This document shows, piece by piece, positions 1 to 8,333 of a stretch of DNA of 64,000 nt. The stretch is from assembly GCA_024363285.1 (NCBI GenBank), contig AP024711.1, positions 148,188 through 212,187 of the forward strand. Reading direction: 5' to 3'. Positions within the stretch are counted from its first letter, which is position 1; each line of letters opens with the position of its first letter. The stretch is from Leptolinea sp. HRD-7 (GTDB taxonomy: Bacteria; Chloroflexota; Anaerolineae; Anaerolineales; Anaerolineaceae). A program made the position numbers and the translations under genes. Under the pieces are notes generated by a model that was not told the origin of the DNA, searched no databases, and worked only from the letters and a program-made list of their open reading frames with translations.

Positions 1-2
1 CC

Positions 3-545
3 ACATATGCCAACGCCCTGATGTTGACTCTTTTCAATATGCTGCTGTATGGAAGTCTTTACGGTCTGCTTAAAAAAGAGCATCCTGAATGGACCGCCGC
101 CGGACTGGTTTTTGTGCCATTGTATGCCATTCTGGCAACGGTATCGTATCTTTCACAAATTGTTCTGGTGCCGGTACTGATCTACCAGTTGGAAGATCCT
201 GTAACGCAGCCAATAGCCCTGGCTTTATTGCACCACTGGTTGCAGATATGGCCGCAATCAACGATCCAACAGTTCGATCAATTTTCCTATTTCCTTCTGG
301 GGGTACCCGGGTTGATCTATGGTTTACTGATGTGGAATACCACGCGCCTGCGTATACCGGGTGGGTTATTTGTTGTAAGCGGTCTTTTTTGCCTGCTTAT
401 CGGGGTTGGTATCATCACCGGGTTGCCCGCACTGGTTGGTGTGCCTTCCATGATTGGCGGGGTTGTTTCAATAATTGCCACCGGTTGGCTGGCCTTCGTG
501 TTGTTACGAAATTCCCAAAAATTTTCTACCGTCACAACTGACTGA
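3..545 (+). CDS. Hypothetical multi-pass membrane protein, 5'-truncated by the window edge
   Basis: The reading frame is open to the left edge, so the N-terminus is missing; the first in-frame ATG is at 21 but has no ribosome binding site in view. The visible 174+ residues hold about four hydrophobic segments: one at the start, one at residues 30-55 with Tyr/Leu/Val-rich sequence, and two near the C-terminus rich in Gly/Ile/Val. The tail is short and polar. I see no catalytic motif and do not recognise the family. A perfect hairpin follows the stop codon by 17 bases. Function unknown; integral membrane location is inferred from hydrophobicity. Confidence 0.6.
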   Translation, partial: TYANALMLTLFNMLLYGSLYGLLKKEHPEWTAAGLVFVPLYAILATVSYLSQIVLVPVLIYQLEDPVTQPIALALLHHWLQIWPQSTIQQFDQFSYFLLGVPGLIYGLLMWNTTRLRIPGGLFVVSGLFCLLIGVGIITGLPALVGVPSMIGGVVSIIATGWLAFVLLRNSQKFSTVTTD

Positions 546-561
546 AACCTGCCATACACAA

Positions 562-599
562 AGTCCCTTCTAAGTTAAACTCACCACATAGAAGGGACT
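562..599. terminator. Bidirectional intrinsic terminator between convergent genes
   Basis: Perfect 11-bp arms AGTCCCTTCTA (562-572) and TAGAAGGGACT (589-599) with a 16-base loop lie between two convergent stop codons. T-rich sequence follows on the plus side. Confidence 0.75.
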
Positions 600-627
600 A
601 TTCATTTTAAGGCTGCGCCGGGGTTTA

Positions 628-2310
628 CTATCCGGCTTTGGCCATTTCTTTCAGGTATTTCTCGCGGTTGGCCGGACGCGCGGTCTTTCCACTGCTGGTT
701 TTAACGATCCACTTCTTCGGTACCAGGTACACATGGCGCAGCGCCACAGCCGAACCTCTGGTGACGGTCTTGCGAATCTCATTGGCGATGGCTTCTTTTT
801 CCGCCGGGTCTTCCGTATCTACTTCGGCCACAATAACCACTTCTTCCGTGCCGCTGTCATCATTGAACACGCCAAACGCCACCAGACGCCCGGGATGAAC
901 ACCTTTTACTTCCATAGCCAGTTGCTCAAGGTCAGCCGGGTAGACGTTCTTGCCGCCGACAATGATCAGGTCTTTCTTACGTCCGGTAACAAACAACTCA
1001 CCGTTCAAGGTGTACCCGTAATCACCGGTCATATACCAACCGCCGTCAACGAAAGCCTTTTTCGTAAGGTCATCGCGGTGATAGAAACCTGTGAGCATGC
1101 AATCGGATTGTATCGCGATCTCCCCGATCTTGCGGTCAGGCAGCAACTGACCATCACTGCCGTATACGCGTACCCGGGTGTTGCTGATCGGCACACCGGA
1201 TGACAGCATTCGAATGGATTGGCGGCCTTCCACAGCCGGGCGCGCCTCCCAATCGATCTGCACACCCTCAAGATCAACCTCGTCAACGCTCATCGGGTAG
1301 CCAAAACCTGATTGGGTGATGGCAAACGTGTTTTCGGCCATTCCATAGCTGCTGCAGAGAACCGACGGATTTAACCCATACGCGGTGAACCGGGCGGCGA
1401 ATTTTTCATGGGCCGCCACGCGAACAGGTTCAGAGCAGTTGATCACCCCTCGCCAGGAGGAGAGATCAACACCTTCCAGATCTCGGTCACGGGTCTTTTC
1501 GGCGCTAAACACGAAAGCGAAATTCGGCAGCCAGGTCAGCGTTCCCTTATACCGGGTGACGGATTGCATCAGGCGGTACGGTCCTCTCACCCAGTCAAAG
1601 GGTGACATCATTACGATTTTGATGCCATACAAAACCGGCATGAGGAAGCAAGCAATAAGACCCATATCGTGGTACAACGGCAGCCAGGAGACGATCACAT
1701 CGTCTGATGAAACTTTCAGAGTATTGGAATAACAATCCAGTTGGTTAAACACACTTCGGTGTGAGAGGGCGATACCTTTTTGCAGCCCTGTTGTGCCGGA
1801 AGAATGCTGTAAGAGCACCACCTCTTCCGGTTGGCGGTTCATACCGCCCATAATAGAGAAATCCGGCTCGACCGGCACGTCATTGCCGGTAAGGATGACC
1901 GCGCGCACAGAGTCGCCTTTGTGCAGGGCAGATCGCACTTCTTCCTCAAATTCAGGGTATGTTACGATCGCAGCCGGGCGCGAAATGCTGACGAGCGATT
2001 CCAGGTCAGAGCGGTAACGTTCAGGAGAAAGTTTCTCTGTCAGGTAGGGTAATATCGAAGGTATGGCACCGTGGATTATGGCACCCCAGTAGGCATATAC
2101 CAGTTCTATGGAATGCTGCATGATCAGCACAATCACTTCACCAGGTTCAATACCATTCTTCCGGTAAAGCGCGGACCAACCCGCCGCTCCTTTCAGCAGA
2201 TCGCGGTATGTGATAGGAACGTCGTCTTTACCGGCAAACTGCACAACCAGGCTTACCTGATCGGGGTGGTTATCGTAATGACCTTTGAGAGTGGTTGTGA
2301 AATTACGCAT
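628..2310 (-). CDS. Fatty acyl-AMP ligase (FAAL-type adenylate-forming enzyme)
   Basis: Adenylate-forming enzyme of about 560 aa, predicted to activate a fatty acid with ATP to an acyl-adenylate. Seen in the sequence: the Ser/Thr/Gly phosphate loop SSGTTGLQKG near residues 170-179, the YMTGDYG and GRKKDLIIVGGKN core motifs in the C-terminal half, and a lysine in SSGKTAR near residue 542 that matches the usual catalytic lysine. Length and the AMP-ligase pattern fit FAALs better than CoA ligases. I place the start at 2310 (MRNFTT...) because the open frame continuing to 2589 runs through a tandem intergenic repeat and gives an Arg/Pro-rich extension that does not belong to the family. No acyl carrier protein or polyketide synthase gene is adjacent, so the acyl acceptor is unknown. 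Confidence 0.85.
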   Translation of the reverse strand: MRNFTTTLKGHYDNHPDQVSLVVQFAGKDDVPITYRDLLKGAAGWSALYRKNGIEPGEVIVLIMQHSIELVYAYWGAIIHGAIPSILPYLTEKLSPERYRSDLESLVSISRPAAIVTYPEFEEEVRSALHKGDSVRAVILTGNDVPVEPDFSIMGGMNRQPEEVVLLQHSSGTTGLQKGIALSHRSVFNQLDCYSNTLKVSSDDVIVSWLPLYHDMGLIACFLMPVLYGIKIVMMSPFDWVRGPYRLMQSVTRYKGTLTWLPNFAFVFSAEKTRDRDLEGVDLSSWRGVINCSEPVRVAAHEKFAARFTAYGLNPSVLCSSYGMAENTFAITQSGFGYPMSVDEVDLEGVQIDWEARPAVEGRQSIRMLSSGVPISNTRVRVYGSDGQLLPDRKIGEIAIQSDCMLTGFYHRDDLTKKAFVDGGWYMTGDYGYTLNGELFVTGRKKDLIIVGGKNVYPADLEQLAMEVKGVHPGRLVAFGVFNDDSGTEEVVIVAEVDTEDPAEKEAIANEIRKTVTRGSAVALRHVYLVPKKWIVKTSSGKTARPANREKYLKEMAKAG

Positions 2311-2432
2311 AAGAAAAAACCTGCCTTGAAACCGGAATTGGGTTATTCCAGTGATTTGAAATTTATTCCGCCAGGGTCTTCTGCGCGCGGAACGGGCTAA
2401 TGATACCGCAAATAATAATTTGTGATATTTCG

Positions 2433-2838
2433 GCAGGCTTTTTCCCCTCACCTTACCTCTCCCCTCCGGGGCGAGGAATTTTTTTCGCCTTTCTCCTCTC
2501 CCCATCGGGGAGAGGCCGGGGTGAGGGGCGTTCTTAGCCATCCAACCAGCCGGCGAATCAGACGTAATTCGCCTTAACAGCAAGGCCATATAAATGCAGG
2601 CTTTTTCCCCTCACCTTACCTCTCCCCTCCGAGGCGAGGAATTTTTTCGCCCTGCTCCTCTCCCCACCGGGGAGAGGCCGGGGTGAGGGGCGTTCTTAGC
2701 CATCCAACCAGCCGGCGAATCAGACGTAATTCGCCATAACAGCAAGGCCATACAAATGCAGGCTTTTTCCCCTCACCTTACCTCTCCCCTTCGGGGCGAG
2801 GAATTTTTTTGCGCCCTGCTCCTCTCCCCACCGGGGAA
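2433..2838. repeat. Tandem 163-bp repeat, 2.5 copies
   Basis: Copies begin at 2433, 2596 and 2758 (periods 163 and 162); the third stops near 2838. Each carries hairpins: CCTCTCCCC pairing with GGGGAGAGG, and GGCGAAT pairing with an ATTCGCC arm seven bases on. It has no coding sense, but extends the FAAL reading frame upstream. Confidence 0.9.
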
Positions 2839-2860
2839 TTTCGTGCATATTTTAAATACA

Positions 2861-2888
2861 GCGGCGGCGTCGCTCCCAACGCCGCCGC
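2861..2888 (-). terminator. Terminator of the YtfQRT-YjfF-like operon
   Basis: Perfect 10-bp arms GCGGCGGCGT and ACGCCGCCGC with an 8-base loop lie 28 bp beyond the stop of the last permease gene. On the minus strand the stem is followed by an A/T-rich stretch. Confidence 0.7.
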
Positions 2889-2915
2889 CCAAATCCCCCT
2901 TCGCTCCCAAAAGAA

Positions 2916-3902
2916 TTATGAATTGGTCGATTTCTTTCCCAACTGGAACAGCATCTGAATGCCGATGAACAGCAGGGTAAGAACGCCCACGCCGATGCGT
3001 GTCCACCAGGAGCTGAGGGTCCCGTTGAACTGAAGCACCGAAACGATCGTACCGTTAATCAACACACCGAACAGTGTACCGATCACATTACCCACACCAC
3101 CGGTCAACATGGTACCGCCCATAACCACCGAAGCAATAGCGTCCATTTCCATGGTAGGCGCGTACTGTCCATAACCGGAAAGCAGTGCCAGGCTGAAGGC
3201 TATACCACCGAGAGATGAGCAAAAGCCGCTGAAAGCGTATACCAGAATGCGGGTGCGGTCGACAGGCAAACCCATCAGACGGGCACTTTGCTCATTATTA
3301 CCAATGGCATACATTGTGCGGCCAAACCGGGTATACCGGGCAATGTATATGGCCGCGAAGAAAACGACCAATGCCACCACGGAGTATATGTACACATATG
3401 ATTTGCCAAATCCAGGGATCAATACTTTCTGCAGACCGATGGACTTATACAAAGGATCCGTGATGGTGACGGAGGTCAGGCTGATGATGTACGCCATACC
3501 CCGGCAGAAAAAGCTGCCCATCAGGGTTACAACGAACGCTTCCACTTTTAACCGCTGGATGATGAAGCCCTGGAATGCCCCGAATGAGACACCCATAACC
3601 AGCATCAACGGCATAACAACGAAAGCGCTGACACCGTTCTTTAGCAGCACGGCTGTAGCCATGGTTGTAAGCGCCAACATGGAAGCGACTGAAAGGTCAA
3701 TACCATTTGAGATAACCACAAAGGTCATACCAATGGCCAGAAGCAGCAGGCTGGCATTATTAATGAAGAGGTTGAAGAAAACCTGGGGTTTCTGCATGGC
3801 CGGGTAGATCTGGCCGCAGGTTATGTAGCCCACCACAAAAATAAAGATGGTAAACAGCAAAGTTCCATTATTAAGGAGGAAGGTCTTAATTCGTGGCCAC
3901 AT
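2916..3902 (-). CDS. yjfF: Sugar ABC transporter permease, YjfF-like
   Basis: Inner-membrane permease of the ribose/galactofuranose (RbsC) class, 328 aa with about ten hydrophobic segments. It carries the class loop 'GMTFVVISNGIDLSV' near residue 60, the 'DAIASVVMGGTMLTGGVG' loop near residue 260, and the 'NGTLSSWWTRI' segment near the C-terminus, which matches my memory of E. coli YjfF closely. It is the last gene of a four-gene operon and overlaps the preceding permease gene by 17 bp, so the two are translationally coupled and likely form a heterodimeric channel. The E. coli counterpart imports galactofuranose; next to araBDA here, a pentose furanose is at least as likely. The substrate is inferred. 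Confidence 0.88.
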   Translation of the reverse strand: MWPRIKTFLLNNGTLLFTIFIFVVGYITCGQIYPAMQKPQVFFNLFINNASLLLLAIGMTFVVISNGIDLSVASMLALTTMATAVLLKNGVSAFVVMPLMLVMGVSFGAFQGFIIQRLKVEAFVVTLMGSFFCRGMAYIISLTSVTITDPLYKSIGLQKVLIPGFGKSYVYIYSVVALVVFFAAIYIARYTRFGRTMYAIGNNEQSARLMGLPVDRTRILVYAFSGFCSSLGGIAFSLALLSGYGQYAPTMEMDAIASVVMGGTMLTGGVGNVIGTLFGVLINGTIVSVLQFNGTLSSWWTRIGVGVLTLLFIGIQMLFQLGKKSTNS

Positions 3903-4962
3903 TGCTTCCGCCTTTCTTTGAGCCCAACCGGTTGATCAAACCTTTTACCTGGTCGGAATAGAGCAGGATCACAAGCAAAACCAGAACAGCCTTGGCGGCC
4001 AGCAGTGTGTTGGCCGGAATTCCCACGGTGTACATAGTCAGGGTAAAGGTCCAGATGATCATGGCGCCCAGAATACTGGAAGCCAGTGAGAAACGGCCGC
4101 CGGCCATCAGAGTACCACCGATAACCACCGAGAGGATAGCATCCAGTTCATAGGCCAGGCCGATGTTGTTGGCATCGCAACTATGTACGTACGAGCTAAG
4201 GATCAAGCCGGCTATGGAACCGCAGAAACCACAGAAAGTGTACACAAACAGTTTGATGTTCTTTTCGCTGATGCCGCTGTACATCGAAGACTTTGAATTG
4301 ATACCCACCGATTCGATGAACAGACCGATAGATGTCTTGCGGACCAGCACCCAGGCGATCAGGAACACCAACGCCACGATATAAATGGAAACTGGAAGGC
4401 CAAGAATAAAGCCGTTACCGAACCAGAAGTAAGGCGTGTAGTAAATGGTCATGATCTGCCCATTGGTGATAAGCTGGGCGATTCCGCGGCCAGCCACCAT
4501 TAAGATCAACGTGGCAACCATCGGTTGAATGCGCACGCGGGAAACAAGAAAACCATTCCACAGGCCGCACAGAGTACCGGCCGCAATATCTGCCAGAACG
4601 ATCAAAGGAAGCGGAGTGTTGGTTTTATCGGCTGTAAGGATCTCTACATCGATCAGTTTATCGCCCAGCGCGGGGTTGATGAGCACAGCACCCATAGCCG
4701 CAGAAATGGCAATCACAGCGCCCACAGAAAGGTCAACACCGCCGGTGGCAATGACCAGCGTCATACCAATGGCCACAATAGCCAGAGGAGCGCCGTCGTT
4801 CAACACATCGATCAGGTTGCCGTACAGGTGTCCGTCAAGTATGCCAATTCGGAAAAAGCTGGGGGCGTAGATCGCGTCGAAGATCAACAGCAAGGCCAAC
4901 GCGATGATCGGCCAGAAGATACGGCTGTGCCGGAATTTAGAAAAGAGTTCGTTAAACTTCAT
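3886..4962 (-). CDS. ytfT: Sugar ABC transporter permease, YtfT-like
   Basis: Second membrane subunit of the importer, 358 aa, with about ten hydrophobic segments, the conserved 'GMTLVIATGGVDLSVGA' loop near residues 62-78 and the 'DAILSVVIGGTLMAGG' loop near residue 275. Its start codon overlaps the stop of the ATPase gene by 4 bp (ATGA), and a purine-rich AGGTGAT lies just upstream. Gene order (binding protein, ATPase, permease, permease) is that of E. coli ytfQ-ytfR-ytfT-yjfF. It probably pairs with the YjfF-like subunit and the two-domain ATPase. Confidence 0.88.
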   Translation of the reverse strand: MKFNELFSKFRHSRIFWPIIALALLLIFDAIYAPSFFRIGILDGHLYGNLIDVLNDGAPLAIVAIGMTLVIATGGVDLSVGAVIAISAAMGAVLINPALGDKLIDVEILTADKTNTPLPLIVLADIAAGTLCGLWNGFLVSRVRIQPMVATLILMVAGRGIAQLITNGQIMTIYYTPYFWFGNGFILGLPVSIYIVALVFLIAWVLVRKTSIGLFIESVGINSKSSMYSGISEKNIKLFVYTFCGFCGSIAGLILSSYVHSCDANNIGLAYELDAILSVVIGGTLMAGGRFSLASSILGAMIIWTFTLTMYTVGIPANTLLAAKAVLVLLVILLYSDQVKGLINRLGSKKGGSNVATN

Positions 4963-6476
4963 AGATCACCTGCCATGGTGTGCATAATGGTTTGATCATC
5001 CACTTCTTCGCCAAATTCAGCAACCAGTTTATGATCACGAAGAACCATTACACGGTGACTGCAGCGCAAGACCTCTTCAAGTTCGGATGAAATGAAAATA
5101 CAGGATTTTCCTTCCGCTGCCAGATCAAGTACCAATTTCTGAATTTCTGTTTTGGCGCCCACATCGATACCGCGGGTGGGCTCATCGAGGATCAATACCT
5201 GCGGGTTGGTAGCCAGCCAGCGGGCGAGAATAACTTTCTGCTGATTGCCGCCGCTCAAGTTTTTGGTTAATTGATCGGGGGATGGGGTGACAATACCCAG
5301 CAGTTTGATGTATTTATCCGCGTATTCATATTGTTTCTGCGTCGGAATAAATTTGAACCAACCATACCGGGCTTGCAGAGCCAGAATGATGTTCTCGCGG
5401 ATGGTCAGTTCACCAACAATACCCAGGGCTTTACGGTCTTCCGGGCACAGGGCGATACCATTGTTCAATGAATCGATCGGTGAATAACTGGTGACCTTTT
5501 TTCCGTTGATCAACAGTTCACCCGAATCGGGAGTATCAATTCCGAAAATCAGGTTAGCCAATTCCGTACGTCCGGAACCGAGCAAACCGGCCAGACCCAC
5601 CACTTCGCCTTTCTGCATGCAAAGGTTGGTGGGTTCAAGGTAATTGGTCTTACCCAGATCCTTTGCTTCCAGAACGGCCTCGCCGACAACTTTCTTTTCA
5701 GTTTTTATCTTGGCTTTTGACAGATCGTCGAGGTCAGAGACACTGCGTCCGAGCATGTTGGCGATCAATTTAACGCGGGGGAGTGATGTTGTGTCAAATG
5801 TACCTACATACTTACCATTGCGGAGTACGGTGATTCGGTCAGTTACTTCATAGACCTGATCGAGGAAATGGGTAATGAAAACAATGCCAATTCCTTCGCT
5901 CTTTAATTTCCGCATTACATCAAAGAGCTCTTTTGTTTCGTGCGCGTCCAGTGAAGAGGTCGGCTCATCGAGGATCAGAACACGGGCGGATTCGAATTCC
6001 AACGCGCGGGTGATAGCAACCATCTGCTGGATAGCCACAGAATAGTTGCCCAGCGGTTTGGTCACATCAACATCAACACCGAGTTTGCGGAGTGACTTGG
6101 CCGCCATTTCGTTCATTTTTTTCCAGCTGATGTTACCCAGAAAGCCTTTAGGTTCATGCCCCAGCATAACGTTTTCAGCCACAGAAATATTAGTGCACAG
6201 GTTCACTTCCTGGTACACAGTGGTGATCCCAATTTCCTGGGCATGCATTGGGGAATGGACTTCAACGGGCTTACCGTCAAATTCGATCACGCCGGAATCC
6301 GGATGTTCAACACCGGTAAGGCATTTGATCAAAGTGGATTTGCCGGCGCCATTTTCGCCCATCAAAGCGTGAACTTCACCGCGTTTCAGCGAGAAATCCA
6401 CGTTTTCCAGAGCGTGAACCCCTGGGAAGGTCTTCGTAATACCTTTTGCACTTAATATATAAGGAGTTTCCATCAT
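4959..6476 (-). CDS. ytfR: Sugar ABC transporter ATP-binding protein with two nucleotide-binding domains, YtfR-like
   Basis: Cytoplasmic energising subunit, 505 aa, with two fused ABC ATPase domains as in RbsA/MglA/YtfR. Domain 1 has Walker A GENGAGKST near residue 40 and Walker B 'VLILDEPTS' near 165; its signature motif is degenerate (NYSVAIQQ), as is common in this class. Domain 2 has a degenerate P-loop (GLLGSGRTEL), a good signature LSGGNQQK and Walker B 'VLILDEPTRGIDVGAK'. It lies 138 bp after the binding-protein gene, separated by a strong hairpin, and overlaps the next permease gene. Two in-frame ATGs (6476 and 6473) are equally possible starts. Confidence 0.9.
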   Translation of the reverse strand: MMETPYILSAKGITKTFPGVHALENVDFSLKRGEVHALMGENGAGKSTLIKCLTGVEHPDSGVIEFDGKPVEVHSPMHAQEIGITTVYQEVNLCTNISVAENVMLGHEPKGFLGNISWKKMNEMAAKSLRKLGVDVDVTKPLGNYSVAIQQMVAITRALEFESARVLILDEPTSSLDAHETKELFDVMRKLKSEGIGIVFITHFLDQVYEVTDRITVLRNGKYVGTFDTTSLPRVKLIANMLGRSVSDLDDLSKAKIKTEKKVVGEAVLEAKDLGKTNYLEPTNLCMQKGEVVGLAGLLGSGRTELANLIFGIDTPDSGELLINGKKVTSYSPIDSLNNGIALCPEDRKALGIVGELTIRENIILALQARYGWFKFIPTQKQYEYADKYIKLLGIVTPSPDQLTKNLSGGNQQKVILARWLATNPQVLILDEPTRGIDVGAKTEIQKLVLDLAAEGKSCIFISSELEEVLRCSHRVMVLRDHKLVAEFGEEVDDQTIMHTMAGDL

Positions 6477-6528
6477 AACGTCTGCCTTTTGGAGCTATTC
6501 AGATATTTCAGTATGCCGGGGTTTTCGT

Positions 6529-6563
6529 AGAGAAGCGGCGTTGGGATGCAACACCGCTTCTCT
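6529..6563 (-). terminator. Intercistronic hairpin between binding-protein and ATPase genes
   Basis: Arms AGAGAAGCGG (6529-6538) and CCGCTTCTCT (6554-6563) continue inward through GTTG/CAAC. It lies in the 138-bp gap and has no strong T-run, so partial termination or 3'-end protection of the binding-protein mRNA is more likely than full termination. Confidence 0.6.
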
Positions 6564-6614
6564 GCATTATTGAACTAACGTACTTCGATGCTGGCTACAA
6601 AGTTCGCAAGGATT

Positions 6615-7637
6615 TTAGTACTTGCGGCCGGGCAGCAGTTCGGCAGCTTTGTCGGCGTAGTAAACATCTTCTTTGGTCAGGGTTTCACGATCGTAGGGTT
6701 TGCCATTGAGGATGTTCAGAGCGAGTTCCATGGTCTGGGGGCCGAGGAGGGGATTGCATTCGACATCGACCTGGATCCAGCCATCAGCCATAGCCTGGAA
6801 ACCACCGCGGGTACCGTCAACGGAGACGATCTTGATGTCACCGGGTTTGAGGCCGGCGGCTTTCATAGCTTCGATAGCGCCGATAGCCATGTCATCATTG
6901 TGGATGAAAGCGCCCTTGATTTCGGAACCATATTTCTTCAAGAAGGCTTCCATAACGGGTTTGCCTTCGGCACGGGTGAAGTTACCGGTCTGGGAGTCAA
7001 TAATTTCGATGTTCTTGGCCAGGGTCTTGCGGAAACCTTCGGCACGGCCGGTGGCAGCGCCTGAACCGGTGGTACCGGAGAGTTCAACGATCTTACCGCC
7101 ATCGGGCAGCAGTTTGTTCATTTCGGTACCGGCTTTTTCGCCTTCAATAACCATGTTGGAGCCGATGTGGGCAGCGTACAGGGAGGGATCAGCTTTGACG
7201 GAGCGGTCGACAATGATCACGGGGATACCGGCATCTTTGGCTTCCTGGAGAACAGCGTCCCAACCATCTTCCACTACAGGAGGCAGAGCGATGATGGAAA
7301 CACCCTGCTGGATGCAGGAGCGCATAGCGGAGATCTGATTTTCCTGTTTCTGCTGGGCATCGGAGAAGATCAATTTGACGCCCAATTTTTCCGCGGTTTC
7401 CTTGAAGGAAGCGGTGTTGGCGGTGCGCCAGTCAGATTCAGCGCCCAACTGCGGGTAGCACATGGTCATATCTTTGTAGGTGATTTCTTTCGCAGCAGCG
7501 GGGGCGGCGGCGGCAGGAGCTTCGGCTTTGGGGGCTTCAGCAGCGGGGGCCGGGGTGGCAGGGGCGGCGCAGGCTACCAGGGAGGCAACCATGACCATCA
7601 ACAGAGCAACGTACGATACAACTTTCAAAACTTTCAT
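6615..7637 (-). CDS. ytfQ: Sugar ABC transporter substrate-binding lipoprotein, YtfQ-like
   Basis: Extracytoplasmic receptor of 340 aa in the periplasmic-binding-protein type I (ribose/galactofuranose) family. The N-terminus is a lipoprotein signal with lipobox LVAC near residues 20-23, then an Ala/Pro-rich linker (residues 24-50) typical of membrane-anchored Chloroflexota receptors. The fold region contains 'DAGIPVIIVDRSV', 'HIGSNMVIEGEKAG', 'GSGAATGRAEGFRKTL' and 'FIHNDDMAIGAIEAM', the pattern of YtfQ-like proteins. A GGAGAAAT ribosome site precedes the ATG. It is first in the operon, behind a long leader and a LacI-type operator. A ligand such as arabinofuranose or galactofuranose is inferred from family and context. 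Confidence 0.9.
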   Translation of the reverse strand: MKVLKVVSYVALLMVMVASLVACAAPATPAPAAEAPKAEAPAAAAPAAAKEITYKDMTMCYPQLGAESDWRTANTASFKETAEKLGVKLIFSDAQQKQENQISAMRSCIQQGVSIIALPPVVEDGWDAVLQEAKDAGIPVIIVDRSVKADPSLYAAHIGSNMVIEGEKAGTEMNKLLPDGGKIVELSGTTGSGAATGRAEGFRKTLAKNIEIIDSQTGNFTRAEGKPVMEAFLKKYGSEIKGAFIHNDDMAIGAIEAMKAAGLKPGDIKIVSVDGTRGGFQAMADGWIQVDVECNPLLGPQTMELALNILNGKPYDRETLTKEDVYYADKAAELLPGRKY

Positions 7638-8003
7638 CCCATTTCTCCTTCATAGAAATCAAACAAGTTTTTGGTATTGCCGAGAATGATAAAAGGCTTC
7701 TTCTTTATCTCTTCTTCTTCCGTTATCCTCCTCCCGGAAAATTCTCATTACTTTCCGGAATTTTTGTGCCCGCAACCCCTTCCTTTAAAAAAGGAGCGAC
7801 TGGCAGGCGTGATACGAATTGGATGATTTCAAAACTGTGGTTTGGAAGAGCACTAAACCACCCAATTACCCTTTCTTGCGGTCCAGGACGATGATCCGGG
7901 TAATTCCTGGGGAAAACACACCCTGTTTTGGTTAGTACCGAATAAAGAAAACGCCAGGAAAAGATCTCTCGAGGGGTAAAAACCTGGCTACCCGCCAATT
8001 GTT
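7638..8003 (-). promoter_or_regulatory. Long 5' leader of the ytfQ-like operon, no gene
   Basis: If transcription starts near 8027, the binding-protein mRNA has a leader of about 390 nt. I find no credible gene in it. It has short inverted segments (TCCTTT/AAAGGA around 7788-7797) and an operator half-like GATAACGG element (rc near 7730). It could be structured, but I do not recognise a riboswitch class. Confidence 0.35.
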
Positions 8004-8021
8004 GATAACGTTCCCGTTATC
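8004..8021 (-). promoter_or_regulatory. LacI-family operator O1 for the transporter operon
   Basis: Perfect inverted repeat GATAACG-TTCC-CGTTATC directly downstream of the predicted -10 box of the transporter promoter. The same arms and the same TTCC core recur at 8281-8298 in front of the lacI-type gene, which marks both as the binding site of that regulator. Confidence 0.75.
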
Positions 8022-8033
8022 GTTCACACTGAG

Positions 8034-8062
8034 ATATTAGCAAACGCAGAGGGCAATGTCAA
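8034..8062 (-). promoter_or_regulatory. Sigma-70-type promoter of the ytfQ-like operon
   Basis: On the minus strand TTGACA (8062-8057), a 17-bp spacer, and TAATAT (8039-8034). Predicted start is near 8027, so the operator at 8004-8021 would block initiation or early elongation. Confidence 0.75.
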
Positions 8063-8251
8063 GAGGATTCAATTAAGCCCCGCTATCTTGATTACATACA
8101 TCCTGATTTTTGTCACCATTTATCACCTCATAGAGCCTTTTTTACCTTTTTTTTGACTATTTTGTCCCATATTGCGGGACGTTTTTTGTTACTGCCGGGT
8201 TTCGGGCGGCTGCACCCGGCCCGTTTCATGTCCCTCGTGTGATAAGATTGC

Positions 8252-8280
8252 TTGACAAATATATTTCCTTTTGCTACGAT
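8252..8280 (+). promoter_or_regulatory. Sigma-70-type promoter of the lacI-araBDA direction
   Basis: TTGACA (8252-8257), a 17-bp spacer, and TACGAT (8275-8280). The operator begins at the very next base. Confidence 0.75.
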
Positions 8281-8298
8281 GTTATCGTTCCCGATACC
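8281..8298 (+). promoter_or_regulatory. LacI-family operator O2, autoregulatory
   Basis: Imperfect inverted repeat GTTATCG-TTCC-CGATACC (one mismatch between arms) sharing arms and core with O1. It overlaps the predicted transcription start of the regulator gene. Confidence 0.7.
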
Positions 8299-8333
8299 GT
8301 TACCGGGAATTTATGACAGGAAGGGACCGGACT

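Noticed and set aside
2311..2589. N-terminal extension of the FAAL reading frame
   Set aside because: It is encoded by the 163-bp intergenic repeat, is Arg/Pro-rich, and lacks family similarity; a start at 2310 gives the usual length.
8271..8333. Longer lacI-type gene starting at a TTG at 8271
   Set aside because: This start lies between the -35 and -10 boxes and before the operator; it cannot be in the mRNA from that promoter.
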